From Caldicoprobacter algeriensis (GTDB taxonomy: Bacteria; Bacillota; Clostridia; Caldicoprobacterales; Caldicoprobacteraceae): a DNA stretch of 64,000 bases. Positions within the stretch are counted from its first letter, which is position 1; the number at the start of each line of letters is the position of its first letter. The notes below the pieces were generated by a model. It was not told the origin of the DNA, searched no databases, and worked only from the letters and a program-made list of their open reading frames with translations. The position numbers and the translations under genes were made by a program. Of this stretch, positions 18,324 to 26,773 are shown in pieces. The stretch is from NCBI RefSeq assembly GCF_023838525.1, contig NZ_JAHUQD010000002.1, positions 185,152 through 249,151 of the forward strand. Direction: 5' to 3'.

Positions 18324-19466
18324 GTGATATACATGGACAACGCAGCCACTTCATGGCCAAAACCTGAATCAGTATACAGGGCCGTTCTAAATTGCATGAA
18401 GAGATATGGAGCCAACCCCGGCCGTTCAGGGCATAAGATGGCTATAGAAGCGGGAAAAATACTGCTACATACCCGCGAAATGCTGTGTCAGCTCTTTTCG
18501 ATAGATAACCCGTTTCAAATGATATTTACCCTGAATGCCACCGAAAGCCTGAATCTGGCCATCAAAGGATGCACAAAGCCGGGCGACCACATCATCACCA
18601 CCACCATGGAGCACAACTCTGTGGTCCGTCCGCTCAAAGAGCTTGAAAAGTATGATATAAAAACGACCTACGTAAAAGCCGACAGCCAGGGGCGCATTGA
18701 CCCTGACGACATAAAAAAGGCCATTCGAACCAATACACGGCTTATCGTCACCACCCATGCCTCCAACGTGACAGGAACCCTTGTACCCGTAGACGAAATA
18801 GGAAAAATCGCAAGGGAATACGGCATACTCTACCTGATAGATGCAGCGCAGACCGCCGGTATAATCCCTATCGACCTTTCAAAACTGCCAGTGGACATGA
18901 TGGCCATGCCGGGGCACAAAGGGCTGCTTGGCCCTCAAGGGACCGGCGTGCTTTACATCGCGCCTCATGTAAAGTTAAAGCCGTTAAAGGAAGGAGGTAC
19001 AGGAAGCCAGTCGGAAAACCTTTATCAACCCGAATTTGCCCCTGACCGGTATGAATCCGGAACACAAAACACTCCCGGAATTGCCGGCCTTGGAGCAGGA
19101 ATTAGCTACATACTCCAAAAGAGCCAAAAAAAGCTGCTTTCCCACATCATCAGGCTTGAAAAATTCTTTTTAGAGGCTGTATCCCATATCCCCGGCATAA
19201 AAATCTATGGCCCTACAAACATGGATGAACGAATTGGTGCTATTTCAATAAATATAAAGGATTTTGACTCGGCGTACATCGCCAACTTATTGGATGAAAG
19301 GTACGACATCGCAACCCGGGGTGCTATTCACTGTGCTCCCCTGGCCCATCAAACCATAGGCACCTTAAAACAGGGAACTGTGCGCTTCAGCCCCGGCATT
19401 TTCAATACCATGGACGAAGTGGTAGAGTGTATAAGAGCTCTTGAGCAGCTCAGCCGCCTTAAATAA
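18324..19466 (+). CDS. Class V aminotransferase, cysteine desulfurase family
   Basis: PLP enzyme of the NifS/SufS-like group. The protein starts IYMDNAATSWPKPESVYRAV. The Schiff-base Lys lies in MPGHKGLLGPQGTGVLYI, and GGTGSQSENLYQPEFAPDRYESGTQNTPGIAGL is characteristic of the small clostridial desulfurase-family branch. The GTG at 18324 sits 8 nt after AAGGAGG; an in-frame GTG at 18300 lies upstream of that ribosome site and is less likely. Length 380 residues. No iscU/sufU scaffold lies beside it, so the sulfur acceptor is unknown. Confidence 0.88.
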   Translation: MIYMDNAATSWPKPESVYRAVLNCMKRYGANPGRSGHKMAIEAGKILLHTREMLCQLFSIDNPFQMIFTLNATESLNLAIKGCTKPGDHIITTTMEHNSVVRPLKELEKYDIKTTYVKADSQGRIDPDDIKKAIRTNTRLIVTTHASNVTGTLVPVDEIGKIAREYGILYLIDAAQTAGIIPIDLSKLPVDMMAMPGHKGLLGPQGTGVLYIAPHVKLKPLKEGGTGSQSENLYQPEFAPDRYESGTQNTPGIAGLGAGISYILQKSQKKLLSHIIRLEKFFLEAVSHIPGIKIYGPTNMDERIGAISINIKDFDSAYIANLLDERYDIATRGAIHCAPLAHQTIGTLKQGTVRFSPGIFNTMDEVVECIRALEQLSRLK

Positions 19467-19476
19467 CATTAAAGAA

Positions 19477-19509
19477 AAACCCCTGCAAGTCGACGCTCTG
19501 CAAGGGTTT
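19477..19509. terminator. Bidirectional terminator between convergent genes
   Basis: Stem AAACCCCTGCA (19477-19487) / TGCAAGGGTTT (19499-19509), one mismatch, flanked by A-rich and T-rich sequence on either side. It serves the aminotransferase (plus) and the subtilase (minus). Confidence 0.7.
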
Positions 19510-19515
19510 CTCTAT

Positions 19516-20766
19516 CTATTGACCAAGTATGCTTTTGACATCCACCAGCCCTCTGCCCTGGGCATATATATTTTTATCTATGCTTCTTGCGTATTTCATG
19601 ATCAGCGCTTTTACCTCATCCGGCGTGTACTCGGGATGTGCCTCAAAGATAAGGGCTGCAATGCCGGCCACTATCGGCGCTGCCACCGACGTTCCGGACA
19701 TGGTAGTGTATGCCTTATCCAATGAATAAAGCTTTGGACCACCAGTATAGTCGCTGTCGGTGTTTAAAGATACCACATTCACTCCGGGCGCCACCACGTC
19801 GGGCTTGAGTATGTTACCATATGCAGGTCCCCTGCTTGAAAACTCTGCAACCACATCATCGCTTATATCAACGGTTCGCTTATCATCAACCGCGCCTACC
19901 GTTACGATGCTAGGGCTTATACCTGGGGTGGTGATAGTTCCTTTCTTTGGACCGGAGTTGCCCGCCGCAGCCGTCACAAAAACGCCCTGTTTCCATAGCT
20001 GGTTGACAGCCACCACAAGAGGATCATTCTTGATAGCTCCAGAAGGTTTGGAGCCGAGCGATAGGCACACCACCCTTACATTATATTCCTTCCGGTGGTC
20101 TGCCACCCATTGCATTCCAGCGACTATTCTCGAAGCGTTGCCCTCCCCATCCCTGTTCATAACTTTAACCGCAATTATGTTGGCCTCCGGTGCAACTCCT
20201 GCATACTTTCCACCTGATGAATAGCCGTTTCCGGCCGCCACCCCTGCAATAAAGGTACCATGCCCGTTATCGTCGTAAGGATCTTTTTTGTCATTGACAA
20301 AATCCTTAAAGGCAATGATCCTATTTTTGGGCCTTATCAAATCAGGGTGAGGATAAACACCGGTATCAAGTATGGCAATTCCAATGCCTTTTCCAGTATA
20401 TCCCTTTAGGTTGACATCCCTGGCACCTACCTCTTGTGTGGCTATATTTAAAAGAGAATTTATATCTACATCATCAGAAACATATCTTACCGATTCCACC
20501 TCTGCAATCTTTTCCAGCATGGACCGGGGAATCTCAACCGCATAAGCATTGATGAGAGGAAACTCATATACTATCGTTATTCCCATCTTCTGTAAGCATT
20601 CTCTGCAAATAGCATCATGCTCTTCTTTAAAAAATACAATAGCCGACAGCGTACCGTTTGCATTCAAAGTCTGAACCTTTTTGATAAGCCTGCGATCAAT
20701 CTTTCCTTCAACTTTGTTTATCTTATCCAAAAAAGGAAACAATAGCATTCCCAACAGGAAATTCAA
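19516..20766 (-). CDS. Subtilisin-like serine protease (S8)
   Basis: 416 residues. An inhibitor-I9-like prodomain (about 30-110: GTLSAIVFFKEEHDAICRECLQ, INAYAVEIPRSMLEKIAEVESVRYVSDD) precedes the catalytic domain with Asp in AILDTGVYPHPDL, His in DDNGHGTFIAGVAAG, oxyanion Asn in TAAAGNSGP, and Ser in MSGTSVAAPIVAG. The N-terminus MNFLLGMLLFPFLDKI is hydrophobic but short and not a clear signal peptide. TTG start behind GGGGGGAAGAAGG. All catalytic residues are intact. Confidence 0.93.
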   Translation of the reverse strand: MNFLLGMLLFPFLDKINKVEGKIDRRLIKKVQTLNANGTLSAIVFFKEEHDAICRECLQKMGITIVYEFPLINAYAVEIPRSMLEKIAEVESVRYVSDDVDINSLLNIATQEVGARDVNLKGYTGKGIGIAILDTGVYPHPDLIRPKNRIIAFKDFVNDKKDPYDDNGHGTFIAGVAAGNGYSSGGKYAGVAPEANIIAVKVMNRDGEGNASRIVAGMQWVADHRKEYNVRVVCLSLGSKPSGAIKNDPLVVAVNQLWKQGVFVTAAAGNSGPKKGTITTPGISPSIVTVGAVDDKRTVDISDDVVAEFSSRGPAYGNILKPDVVAPGVNVVSLNTDSDYTGGPKLYSLDKAYTTMSGTSVAAPIVAGIAALIFEAHPEYTPDEVKALIMKYARSIDKNIYAQGRGLVDVKSILGQ

Positions 20767-20854
20767 AGCCTTCTTCCCCCCTTCACTTGCATCTGGTATA
20801 TCTTATGTATACCTTCCGCAAGTTGTTAAGGGGGACTGATAAGATTTCTCCTGC

Positions 20855-21082
20855 CTATCGGCTTTGTAGCTCTCTGAGCAGCCTCTCCAGCTTTTTCCTC
20901 TGTTGCGGTTCCAGCACAGGCATAACGGCCTTTATCATGCCCATGGCTTTTTCACGGGTAATGCCCCCTTTGCCCGATTTAATCATAGCGGCCACCTCAC
21001 GTATCAGCTCATCCTCCGATTTTCCCTGTATGCTTTGAACCATCTGCAGCAATTTTCTCATATCTTGGTTTCCCGTGTTCAT
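20855..21082 (-). CDS. Small charged protein with IKxxxPxxxxxQxxKLERL motif, unknown function
   Basis: 75 residues from the ATG at 21082 (an adjacent TTG at 21085 is possible), behind GAGGTGG. Almost fully helical and charged: MRKLLQMVQSIQGKSEDELIREVAAMIKSGKGGITREKAMGMIK, then AVMPVLEPQQRKKLERLLRELQSR. The final 25 residues resemble a segment of the divergent 347-residue protein encoded at 21403-22446 (IKVIKPIIPDEQQTKLERLQKLIQ). I do not recognise a named family. Confidence 0.65.
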   Translation of the reverse strand: MNTGNQDMRKLLQMVQSIQGKSEDELIREVAAMIKSGKGGITREKAMGMIKAVMPVLEPQQRKKLERLLRELQSR

Positions 21083-21227
21083 CAAAACACCACCTCTAAA
21101 ACATTAATGGTTGTTCTAATACATAAATTATTCAAAATCTCAAATATTGTTACTTAAGGCCAATGCACAATTTATAGAAATCAGCATATTATGAGTAGAG
21201 AAAAGTATAAAGGACGGTGAGCAATTT

Positions 21228-21374
21228 ATGCCTCACGAGGTGCTCAAAGGCAGCTTCAAAGGTGCCAATGTGCTATTTTTCTTCATGATACTAACGCTCA
21301 TATGGGATGTACATTTTGAGATAAATCACCTGTTTTTCTTCTTTATATTTCTGGTACTGACATCTGCGGCATAA
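21228..21374 (+). CDS. 48-residue membrane protein, unknown function
   Basis: Short gene: ATG at 21228, TAA at 21372-21374, with AGGACGGTGAG just upstream. The product starts MPHEVLKGSFKGANVLFFFM and continues ILTLIWDVHFEINHLFFFFI FLVLTSAA: two hydrophobic, Phe-rich segments (about 14-27 and 35-46) split by the polar WDVHFEINH. It lies 28 nt before the 347-residue protein gene in the same direction, so the pair is probably co-transcribed. Confidence 0.55.
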   Translation: MPHEVLKGSFKGANVLFFFMILTLIWDVHFEINHLFFFFIFLVLTSAA

Positions 21375-21402
21375 AACGGTATAGAGAGCAAGGAGGAATT
21401 TT

Positions 21403-22446
21403 ATGGAGAGCAAATACCCTTTAACACCGGTACCCTCAACACAAACGACCCGTAAAATGAGGCAGCCATACCTCAAGTCCTCGCAGGAACATCCATCTAC
21501 CGAAGTCAAGCCATCACCTCCTGCAGCGATAAATTCAGCTATCAGAGATTTACCGGCTGCATCTAAAAAAATTCACGGTTTCCTGACGTACCCCGTAAAT
21601 CCACTGCCGCTATTTTTTCTCTTCATCACAATCAAAATACTGGCTTCAGAAATACATAGCGGTAACAAAAGCATGTTCTCCATCAACAACCTGCGGAATT
21701 CCATTAGTCAGGCAGTGTACAATCCTGAAACCATAAACATGCTTATGGCCGTAAGCCCTTATCTGGATGTGCCAGAGCAAGAGGGGATATATACCATTAT
21801 AGGCATACTGGAAGCCATTCAGATACTCAAGGGGCTTCGAGAAGGGAGCTATCAGGCCCAGCGCATGCAGCAAATACCCGTTCTGGGATTGGAAAACGAA
21901 AGCAAAGGTTTGGGAATAATCAAAGCGCTGAGAGACTACATGCCTGAGAATAGCCGTCCCACCATTGACAAAGTTATACAGATCCACGAGTCGATCGAAA
22001 AGCTCTCAAACAATATAAAAATATACAGAAACAATCTGAAAATAGCAAGCAACCGCAAACCCAACCCTATAGAAGACCTGGGCGAAATCATAAAGGTCAT
22101 AAAACCCATCATCCCTGATGAGCAGCAAACCAAACTGGAGAGACTTCAAAAGCTCATTCAGGTTGCCCAGATAATGGATTTGGACGAAATGATAAAAAAC
22201 AGAGGGATAAACGTCAATAAAAAAGAAGATGATTCAGTAAAAGACCAGCGCAAAATAGAAAAAAGCAGCGTTGCAACAGATACAACTGACCAAGATAAGG
22301 ATAAGGACGAATACCAGGAACAAAAAAATGTAGCCCACAGCGACACCCATCAACCCACATCAAACGATGAGCAAAACCAATCTCTCGAAATGATGCTCAA
22401 GCTGATGCAGCTTCTGATGCAGCCTTCCAATGCTAAAACGCAATAG
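21403..22446 (+). CDS. 347-residue helical protein with one membrane-like segment, unknown function
   Basis: Layout: a Pro/Ser-rich N-terminus (1-60), a hydrophobic stretch YPVNPLPLFFLFITIKILA (about 63-81), a helical middle (NLRNSISQAVYNPETINMLMAVSPYLDVPEQEGIYTIIGILEAIQILKG), a region with IKVIKPIIPDEQQTKLERLQKLIQVAQIM (about 227-255), then a highly charged Lys/Asp/Glu/Gln tail ending in a Met/Leu-rich helix (LEMMLKLMQLLMQ). AAGGAGG precedes the ATG. It shares its central motif with the 75-residue protein at 20855-21082. No family recognised. Confidence 0.65.
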   Translation: MESKYPLTPVPSTQTTRKMRQPYLKSSQEHPSTEVKPSPPAAINSAIRDLPAASKKIHGFLTYPVNPLPLFFLFITIKILASEIHSGNKSMFSINNLRNSISQAVYNPETINMLMAVSPYLDVPEQEGIYTIIGILEAIQILKGLREGSYQAQRMQQIPVLGLENESKGLGIIKALRDYMPENSRPTIDKVIQIHESIEKLSNNIKIYRNNLKIASNRKPNPIEDLGEIIKVIKPIIPDEQQTKLERLQKLIQVAQIMDLDEMIKNRGINVNKKEDDSVKDQRKIEKSSVATDTTDQDKDKDEYQEQKNVAHSDTHQPTSNDEQNQSLEMMLKLMQLLMQPSNAKTQ

Positions 22447-22478
22447 AAAAAAGGGCCTTTGCTTTGAGGCCCTTTTCC
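22447..22478. terminator. Terminator between convergent genes
   Basis: Stem AAGGGCCT (22451-22458) / AGGCCCTT (22467-22474) with an 8-nt loop, T-rich on the plus strand (TTTTCCTTTT) and A-rich before it, so usable in both directions. Confidence 0.8.
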
Positions 22479-22489
22479 TTTTGACATCT

Positions 22490-23020
22490 TCAGCTACGCT
22501 TCAAAGCCCTTTCCAGCACAGGCAGTACCATTAACGCCAGCATACCTCCTACCGAGGCGGTAATCAGCTGAGGCCAGCTAAACTTCAAAGACATCAGCTC
22601 TTTGGCCTGCGGCGAGGTGTTGGGCATAAACAGCGGTATTGCCACATGTACCACCGTTATGTACAAAACCAGGAATTTGCACAGGGCTCCCGCAGCCAGA
22701 GCCACGTATTTATTCTTTCTATAAATAAGCGCTACCAAAACGACGATGGTGGCATTGCCCAGCGCCACAAACGGCACCATAACAGGATTTAGAAGAACGT
22801 TTTGCAAGAAAGCTATAACCGGCGTCAAAATGGCAACTATGAGTCCTCCCTCAATCCCAACAATCACCGCTGCGATAATCAAACAAAGATTTACCAGTGA
22901 CCCAACTACATACTGATCCACCAGGCTCGGGATGGGCATAAACAGCCTCAAGGACTGAAACAGCAACGCCAAAGCCAGCAGGATTGCCGTCCTCCCAATG
23001 AAATTAACCGTTTCATTCAT
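22490..23020 (-). CDS. ECF transporter S component (substrate-binding membrane subunit)
   Basis: About 176 residues with five to six hydrophobic helices (TAILLALALLFQSLRL, YVVGSLVNLCLIIAAVIVGIEGGLIVAILTPVIAFLQ, ALGNATIVVLVALIY, AALAAGALCKFLVLYITVVHVAIPLF, LITASVGGMLALMVLPVL), the size and layout of S components of energy-coupling-factor vitamin/metal importers. No ATPase or T component is nearby, so it would use a shared ECF module. The substrate is not predictable. The ATG at 23020 is favoured over GTG 23029 because of GGGAAG spacing. It follows the TM1266-like regulator gene by 15 nt. Confidence 0.75.
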   Translation of the reverse strand: MNETVNFIGRTAILLALALLFQSLRLFMPIPSLVDQYVVGSLVNLCLIIAAVIVGIEGGLIVAILTPVIAFLQNVLLNPVMVPFVALGNATIVVLVALIYRKNKYVALAAGALCKFLVLYITVVHVAIPLFMPNTSPQAKELMSLKFSWPQLITASVGGMLALMVLPVLERALKRS

Positions 23021-23035
23021 AACAACCACTTCCCG

Positions 23036-23296
23036 TCAATCATAAAATTTTTTTGATGTTAAAGCGCTTTTAACCGTAACCCCTTTTAGGTTCCCAAGCT
23101 TTCCTGTAAACGCCCCAATTTCGTCTGTAGTACCTTCCACTATAAGTGCAATAACAGAGATACCCCTTTCCCGATAAGGAATGCCCATTCTTCCCACGAT
23201 GATATGCGAATACTCCCTTATATAGTCGTTGACCTGCTCGCCCCACTCTTTATGGTCATCCACCACAATTCCAATTACCCCGATCCTCTTTTCCAT
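23036..23296 (-). CDS. TM1266-family iron-only hydrogenase system putative regulator
   Basis: 86 residues from the ATG at 23296 (GGAGG 8 nt upstream). The sequence EKRIGVIGIVVDDHKEWGEQVNDYIREYSHIIVGRMGIPYRERGISVIALIVEGTTDEIGAFTGKLGNLKGVTVKSAL is a clear match to the small ACT-like TM1266 family, usually encoded with [FeFe]-hydrogenase maturation genes (hydE/F/G). Here none of those is adjacent; instead it pairs with an ECF S component. Confidence 0.85.
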   Translation of the reverse strand: MEKRIGVIGIVVDDHKEWGEQVNDYIREYSHIIVGRMGIPYRERGISVIALIVEGTTDEIGAFTGKLGNLKGVTVKSALTSKKFYD

Positions 23297-23416
23297 AACC
23301 TTTACCTCCACCCCTCAATTATTAAAAACTTCACAATTTACCATCTTTCTCCCACCATATCACCTCCCCTCTTACTCAGGGGCATCCCCTCGTAATCAGG
23401 AGCCTTTTATTGAAAA

Positions 23417-25102
23417 TTATACATCATCTTTACAGGCTTTTACAACCAGAACGGTGACGTCGTCCAGCATCTTCTTATCCCCCAAAAGCGCGTGGTATGC
23501 ATCGATGATCTCATCGCATATCTCCTGTGCTGAGGCGTCCTTCAGCCCTTTTACAAATTCTACTAATTTATCCTGTGAGAAGAGCTCGGGCTGTGCAGGG
23601 TCAATCTCTATCAGCCCATCGGTATAAAACACAAGGCTATCCCCCGGCTCCAGGTGCACCGTCCTACTCTTGTAAGACGGCTTAAAATAAGGAGCAAACT
23701 TGCAAATGGGGAACCCATCAGCCTGCAGGACCTCAACCTGTCCATCCGCTCTGATAACCAGCGGATTGGTGTTCATACCGGCCGAGGCATAGGTAAACTT
23801 TCGAGTGACGACATTGTAAATACCATACAGCATCACCACATATGCCTCATCGGGAAACGGCATCTCATTATAGGTATGATAGCAATTCATCAGCACGCCC
23901 CTGGGTGTAAACACCTTCTGGCGTCCATCGTCATATTCCTTTTTAAAATTTATGTTTTGATTTATAAACACATTGATCATGGCAGCAGACACGCCGTGTC
24001 CCGCCACATCCCCTATGAGAATACCTATCTTCTCATCATCCAGCCTGAAAATGTTGTAGAAATCACCGCCCACGTTTTCGCAGGGCATATACCTGGCCGC
24101 AAATTTCACACCTTTTACGCTGGGAAAGGTGTTGGGCAAAAGCGCCAGCAAGATATTTCGGGCATACTCGAGGTTTTTCATCAGGCTCTGATTGGCTGCG
24201 GTGATTTCAGCCGTCCTTTGAGCCACCAGCTGCTCCAGGTTGTTTACATAAACGCCCAACTGGCTTTCAGCGGCCCTTAATTCCTGGTACGGCTTTTGCA
24301 CGTTTTGCACAAACAGGGCCCTGAACAAAAGATAATAGGCTATGATCTTGTAAATGTGTCCCAAAAAGTTATATGTATCGTACACATTGGTATATTGTGT
24401 AAAGGCCATTTCACTGAAAACGCTAAACACCAGCCCTTTTACGATGAGGGCGTATCCCTTATCCTCACAATCCCCCTTTATATAAGCCGCCAAAAATAAA
24501 ACGGCCGTTATGAGCTGGATGAGTATTGTTAAATATTCCAGGTATACCTTAAGCGGCGTTAAACCCTTACCCTCGATAAACAGCGATGGCAAATAATCAA
24601 TACGGTAGTTCACCACCATGAGCCAAAAAATTGAATACGCTATAGTGGATAAAACCCATAATCCCTCACAGCTTCTCACTTTTTTATCGCAGGGCACCAG
24701 ATTAGACGCCAGCATACCACATGACATAGTCAGGCGTGCCAGTGTCCAAAATGCAGTGGCCTTCTCCGCCGAAGATTCAGTTAAAAATACCGGCATCCCT
24801 TTGTAGGAAAGGGTATGAAACAGGTCAAGCAGCGATACCGCCAGAAAAGTGCAGGCAATTATCATCGACCTTAAACGATTGGATTCCTCAAAAGTGTAAA
24901 AAGTAACTGCAAATACGGCAAACGACATCACAATGCTAGATAATTCTAAAAAAATGTGCCAGGTTAAAAAAAAATTCGACGAAAAGATCCTGTACAAAAA
25001 ATGGTCACACCAGGCAAGCACAACGAACAAAAGCACGGACACCACTATTATGTAGACAACACCGCTGAGCTCTTTTTTTAACTTTAAAGCCAATTCAGCC
25101 AT
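23417..25102 (-). CDS. Membrane MASE3-type sensor with SpoIIE-family PP2C phosphatase
   Basis: About 561 residues. The N-terminal half has seven or so hydrophobic helices in a MASE3-like arrangement (HIFLELSSIVMSFAVFAVTFYTFEE, SRLRSMIIACTFLAVSLLDLFHTLSYKGMP). A short coiled coil follows (QELRAAESQLGVYVNNLEQLVAQRTAEITAANQSLMK), then the PP2C domain with metal-binding Asp in CENVGGDFYNIFRLDDEKIGILIGDVAGHGVSAAM and YTDGLIEID near the C-terminus. Probably dephosphorylates an anti-anti-sigma-like partner in response to a membrane-sensed cue; the partner is not in the window. Start uncertain (TTG 25123 or ATG 25102). Confidence 0.85.
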   Translation of the reverse strand: MAELALKLKKELSGVVYIIVVSVLLFVVLAWCDHFLYRIFSSNFFLTWHIFLELSSIVMSFAVFAVTFYTFEESNRLRSMIIACTFLAVSLLDLFHTLSYKGMPVFLTESSAEKATAFWTLARLTMSCGMLASNLVPCDKKVRSCEGLWVLSTIAYSIFWLMVVNYRIDYLPSLFIEGKGLTPLKVYLEYLTILIQLITAVLFLAAYIKGDCEDKGYALIVKGLVFSVFSEMAFTQYTNVYDTYNFLGHIYKIIAYYLLFRALFVQNVQKPYQELRAAESQLGVYVNNLEQLVAQRTAEITAANQSLMKNLEYARNILLALLPNTFPSVKGVKFAARYMPCENVGGDFYNIFRLDDEKIGILIGDVAGHGVSAAMINVFINQNINFKKEYDDGRQKVFTPRGVLMNCYHTYNEMPFPDEAYVVMLYGIYNVVTRKFTYASAGMNTNPLVIRADGQVEVLQADGFPICKFAPYFKPSYKSRTVHLEPGDSLVFYTDGLIEIDPAQPELFSQDKLVEFVKGLKDASAQEICDEIIDAYHALLGDKKMLDDVTVLVVKACKDDV

Positions 25103-25284
25103 AATATTTACAATTGCCCCCAACCCATACTTAAATTTCTATTTAGCCAACTCATTCAAATTTTCGACACCGGACTCTTTACCCCGTCAGCACCCTACAA
25201 ACATTGCCATTTAAAAAATTATATTTTTATTATACTCATCATTTGGTGCAAAGTCCATACCACCTTCCCGCGTTTTTATAGGCC

Positions 25285-25548
25285 CTACAAATAAATCTGC
25301 TTATCGGTCTTCCCCTCCACCTTGCCTATTCCATACCCCAACGAAAAACTCTGCATCATACTCCCTGCAATGATGAGAACCAACAATTCCATGCTTTCCT
25401 TATCCAGGCCCACATCCGCGGTTTTCATAAACTGTCGCGTCTTATCCCTGGCCAGATCCAGAATGGCCTGGCGCGTACCGCTGTATTGCTTATCCAATTT
25501 TTTGTTTCCTTCCCTAGTGTATTCCCTCAACATCTCATCAACCTTCAT
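25285..25548 (-). CDS. Hypothetical 87-residue protein
   Basis: Starts MKVDEMLREYTREGNKKLDKQYSGTRQAILDLARDKTRQFMKTADVG and ends with LDKESMELLVLIIAGSMMQSFSLGYGIGKVEGKTDKQIYL. The first half is charged and helical; the second has one amphipathic or hydrophobic helix (MELLVLIIAGSMMQSFSLGYGIG). ATG 25548 is chosen, with AAAGGGG upstream; TTG 25557 is possible. No family recognised. It stands alone, 160 nt after the phosphatase gene start. Confidence 0.6.
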   Translation of the reverse strand: MKVDEMLREYTREGNKKLDKQYSGTRQAILDLARDKTRQFMKTADVGLDKESMELLVLIIAGSMMQSFSLGYGIGKVEGKTDKQIYL

Positions 25549-25659
25549 CCCAATCAAAACCCCTTTGCTTTATTATGGTATTTTTCTCTTTCAATGGTTC
25601 CCCAATTTTTCGGTTTTATACTTAAAACAGCTCCCGTTTGTCTCCCAGGAAAAACAAAA

Positions 25660-25697
25660 TAAAAAGGCCTGTGAAAAAGCCATATTCCACAGGCCTT
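25660..25697 (-). terminator. Terminator after the CBM protein
   Basis: Minus strand AAGGCCTGTG (25697-25688) pairs with CACAGGCCTT (25673-25664), then TTTATTTTG. A 10-bp perfect stem. Confidence 0.85.
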
Positions 25698-25721
25698 GAG
25701 AAAGAAACTTACCAAACGGCG

Positions 25722-26042
25722 CTACTTGGATGCAAACACATAGTTTTGCCCGTTGTTGTTGTCCCAGTGGTCAGCCGAGTCTTTAAAAGCCACATTTAGG
25801 TTACCCTTACTGGTTATGGCAACTTGACCCTCAAACTTTTGAGGTCCTACTCTTCTCATCTCAATCAGGGAAACGTCTGACCACCTGTTATTAGGCCCAT
25901 AACCTATGCAGGCAAAAACCCTGTCAGCCCCGTGCTGAGCCAGTATCCCTTCATATGTTAAATTGACCACTTTCCCTTTTTCGACAACCTCAGGATTACA
26001 ATAAACACCGTATTGTGCATATTTTCCACCGTTCATTTGCAT
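25722..26042 (-). CDS. Stand-alone carbohydrate-binding module protein (CBM53/CBM25-like)
   Basis: About 106 residues forming one beta-sandwich module: GVYCNPEVVEKGKVVNLTYEGILAQHGADRVFACIGYGPNNRWSDVSLIEMRRVGPQKFEGQVAITSKGNLNVAFKDSADHWDNNNGQNYVF. The aromatic and WDNNxGxNY pattern is typical of starch-binding CBM53/CBM25. It has no signal peptide and no enzyme domain, so it probably acts in the cytoplasm, perhaps on glycogen. The ATG at 26042 is 6 nt after AAAGGAGG. Monocistronic, with its own terminator. Confidence 0.75.
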   Translation of the reverse strand: MQMNGGKYAQYGVYCNPEVVEKGKVVNLTYEGILAQHGADRVFACIGYGPNNRWSDVSLIEMRRVGPQKFEGQVAITSKGNLNVAFKDSADHWDNNNGQNYVFASK

Positions 26043-26147
26043 CATCAACCTCCTTTAAAGCCATCAATAATAGTATGCGGCGAATTTTTAAAAATATATC
26101 TGTATATTTTTTCTCTTCTCAAGGGTTTTTATCGAAAAAATTCTCTT

Positions 26148-26167
26148 CAATAAAATGTATTTTATTG
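26148..26167. promoter_or_regulatory. Palindrome upstream of the CBM gene
   Basis: CAATAAAATGTATTTTATTG: perfect 9-bp arms around a 2-bp centre, 105 nt upstream of the CBM start. The rest of 26043-26366 is AT-rich with several possible -10/-35 combinations but no decisive promoter. Operator candidate. Confidence 0.4.
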
Positions 26168-26341
26168 TATAAAATTCCATGCAATCTTAAAATATATTGT
26201 ATACCGCTTAAAACTAACATTTATTCCAATTTGCTTTTAGAATAGAATTGTTTGATTTTGACGGGAAAAGCATAAGCTTGGTGAGAACAAGAAAAAATGG
26301 CAACAAATCTCCCTTGCCTCGCGCAGTAAGCTCTTTAAAAC

Positions 26342-26364
26342 AAAAAACGCCAGGCTCAACTGGC
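26342..26364 (-). terminator. Terminator after HPr
   Basis: Minus strand GCCAG (26364-26360 region) with CTGGC, 6-nt loop, followed by GTTTTTTG. Short stem but a good T run, immediately after the stop codon. Confidence 0.6.
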
Positions 26365-26366
26365 AG

Positions 26367-26630
26367 TTACTCCTCGAAATTGCTGTTGATCAGCTTGGTG
26401 ATGCCGCACAAAGCTTCTGCCTCATCCGGCCCTACAACCTGGACCTTGAATTTACAGCCCTTATAAATACCTAGCGCAAGGATGGACAGTAGGCTCTTGC
26501 CGTTGCCTATCTTTCCATCTTTTATGACAAAAACATCTGATTTATAGCTGTTTGCAACCTTTGTAAACTTTGCAGCAGGCCGAGCATGAAGGCCGACTTC
26601 GTTTTCAACAACAAAATCTTTCTCCAGCAT
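26367..26630 (-). CDS. HPr-family phosphocarrier protein
   Basis: 87 residues: VENEVGLHARPAAKFTKVAN has the phosphorylatable His of HPr (GLHARPA), and GNGKSLLSILALGI holds the regulatory Ser region. With both sites present it could work as PTS phosphocarrier and as a CcpA cofactor; Crh-like proteins usually lack this His. No ptsI (enzyme I) gene is adjacent. GAGGGGG ribosome site upstream of the ATG. Confidence 0.9.
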   Translation of the reverse strand: MLEKDFVVENEVGLHARPAAKFTKVANSYKSDVFVIKDGKIGNGKSLLSILALGIYKGCKFKVQVVGPDEAEALCGITKLINSNFEE

Positions 26631-26773
26631 GTTGCCCCCTCTTCCCCATCCTCGTTTAACGTTATCATGAAAAAAATTAAAAAATGTTCACCTTATATGC
26701 ATACCCAAAAATATTCTTGTCCTATATTGTACTGCAATTTGACATAAAATACAATGCCGATGTTTGCATAAAT

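Noticed and set aside
26248..26466. 72-codon plus-strand frame near HPr
   Set aside because: Mostly antisense to HPr and its terminator, no ribosome site.
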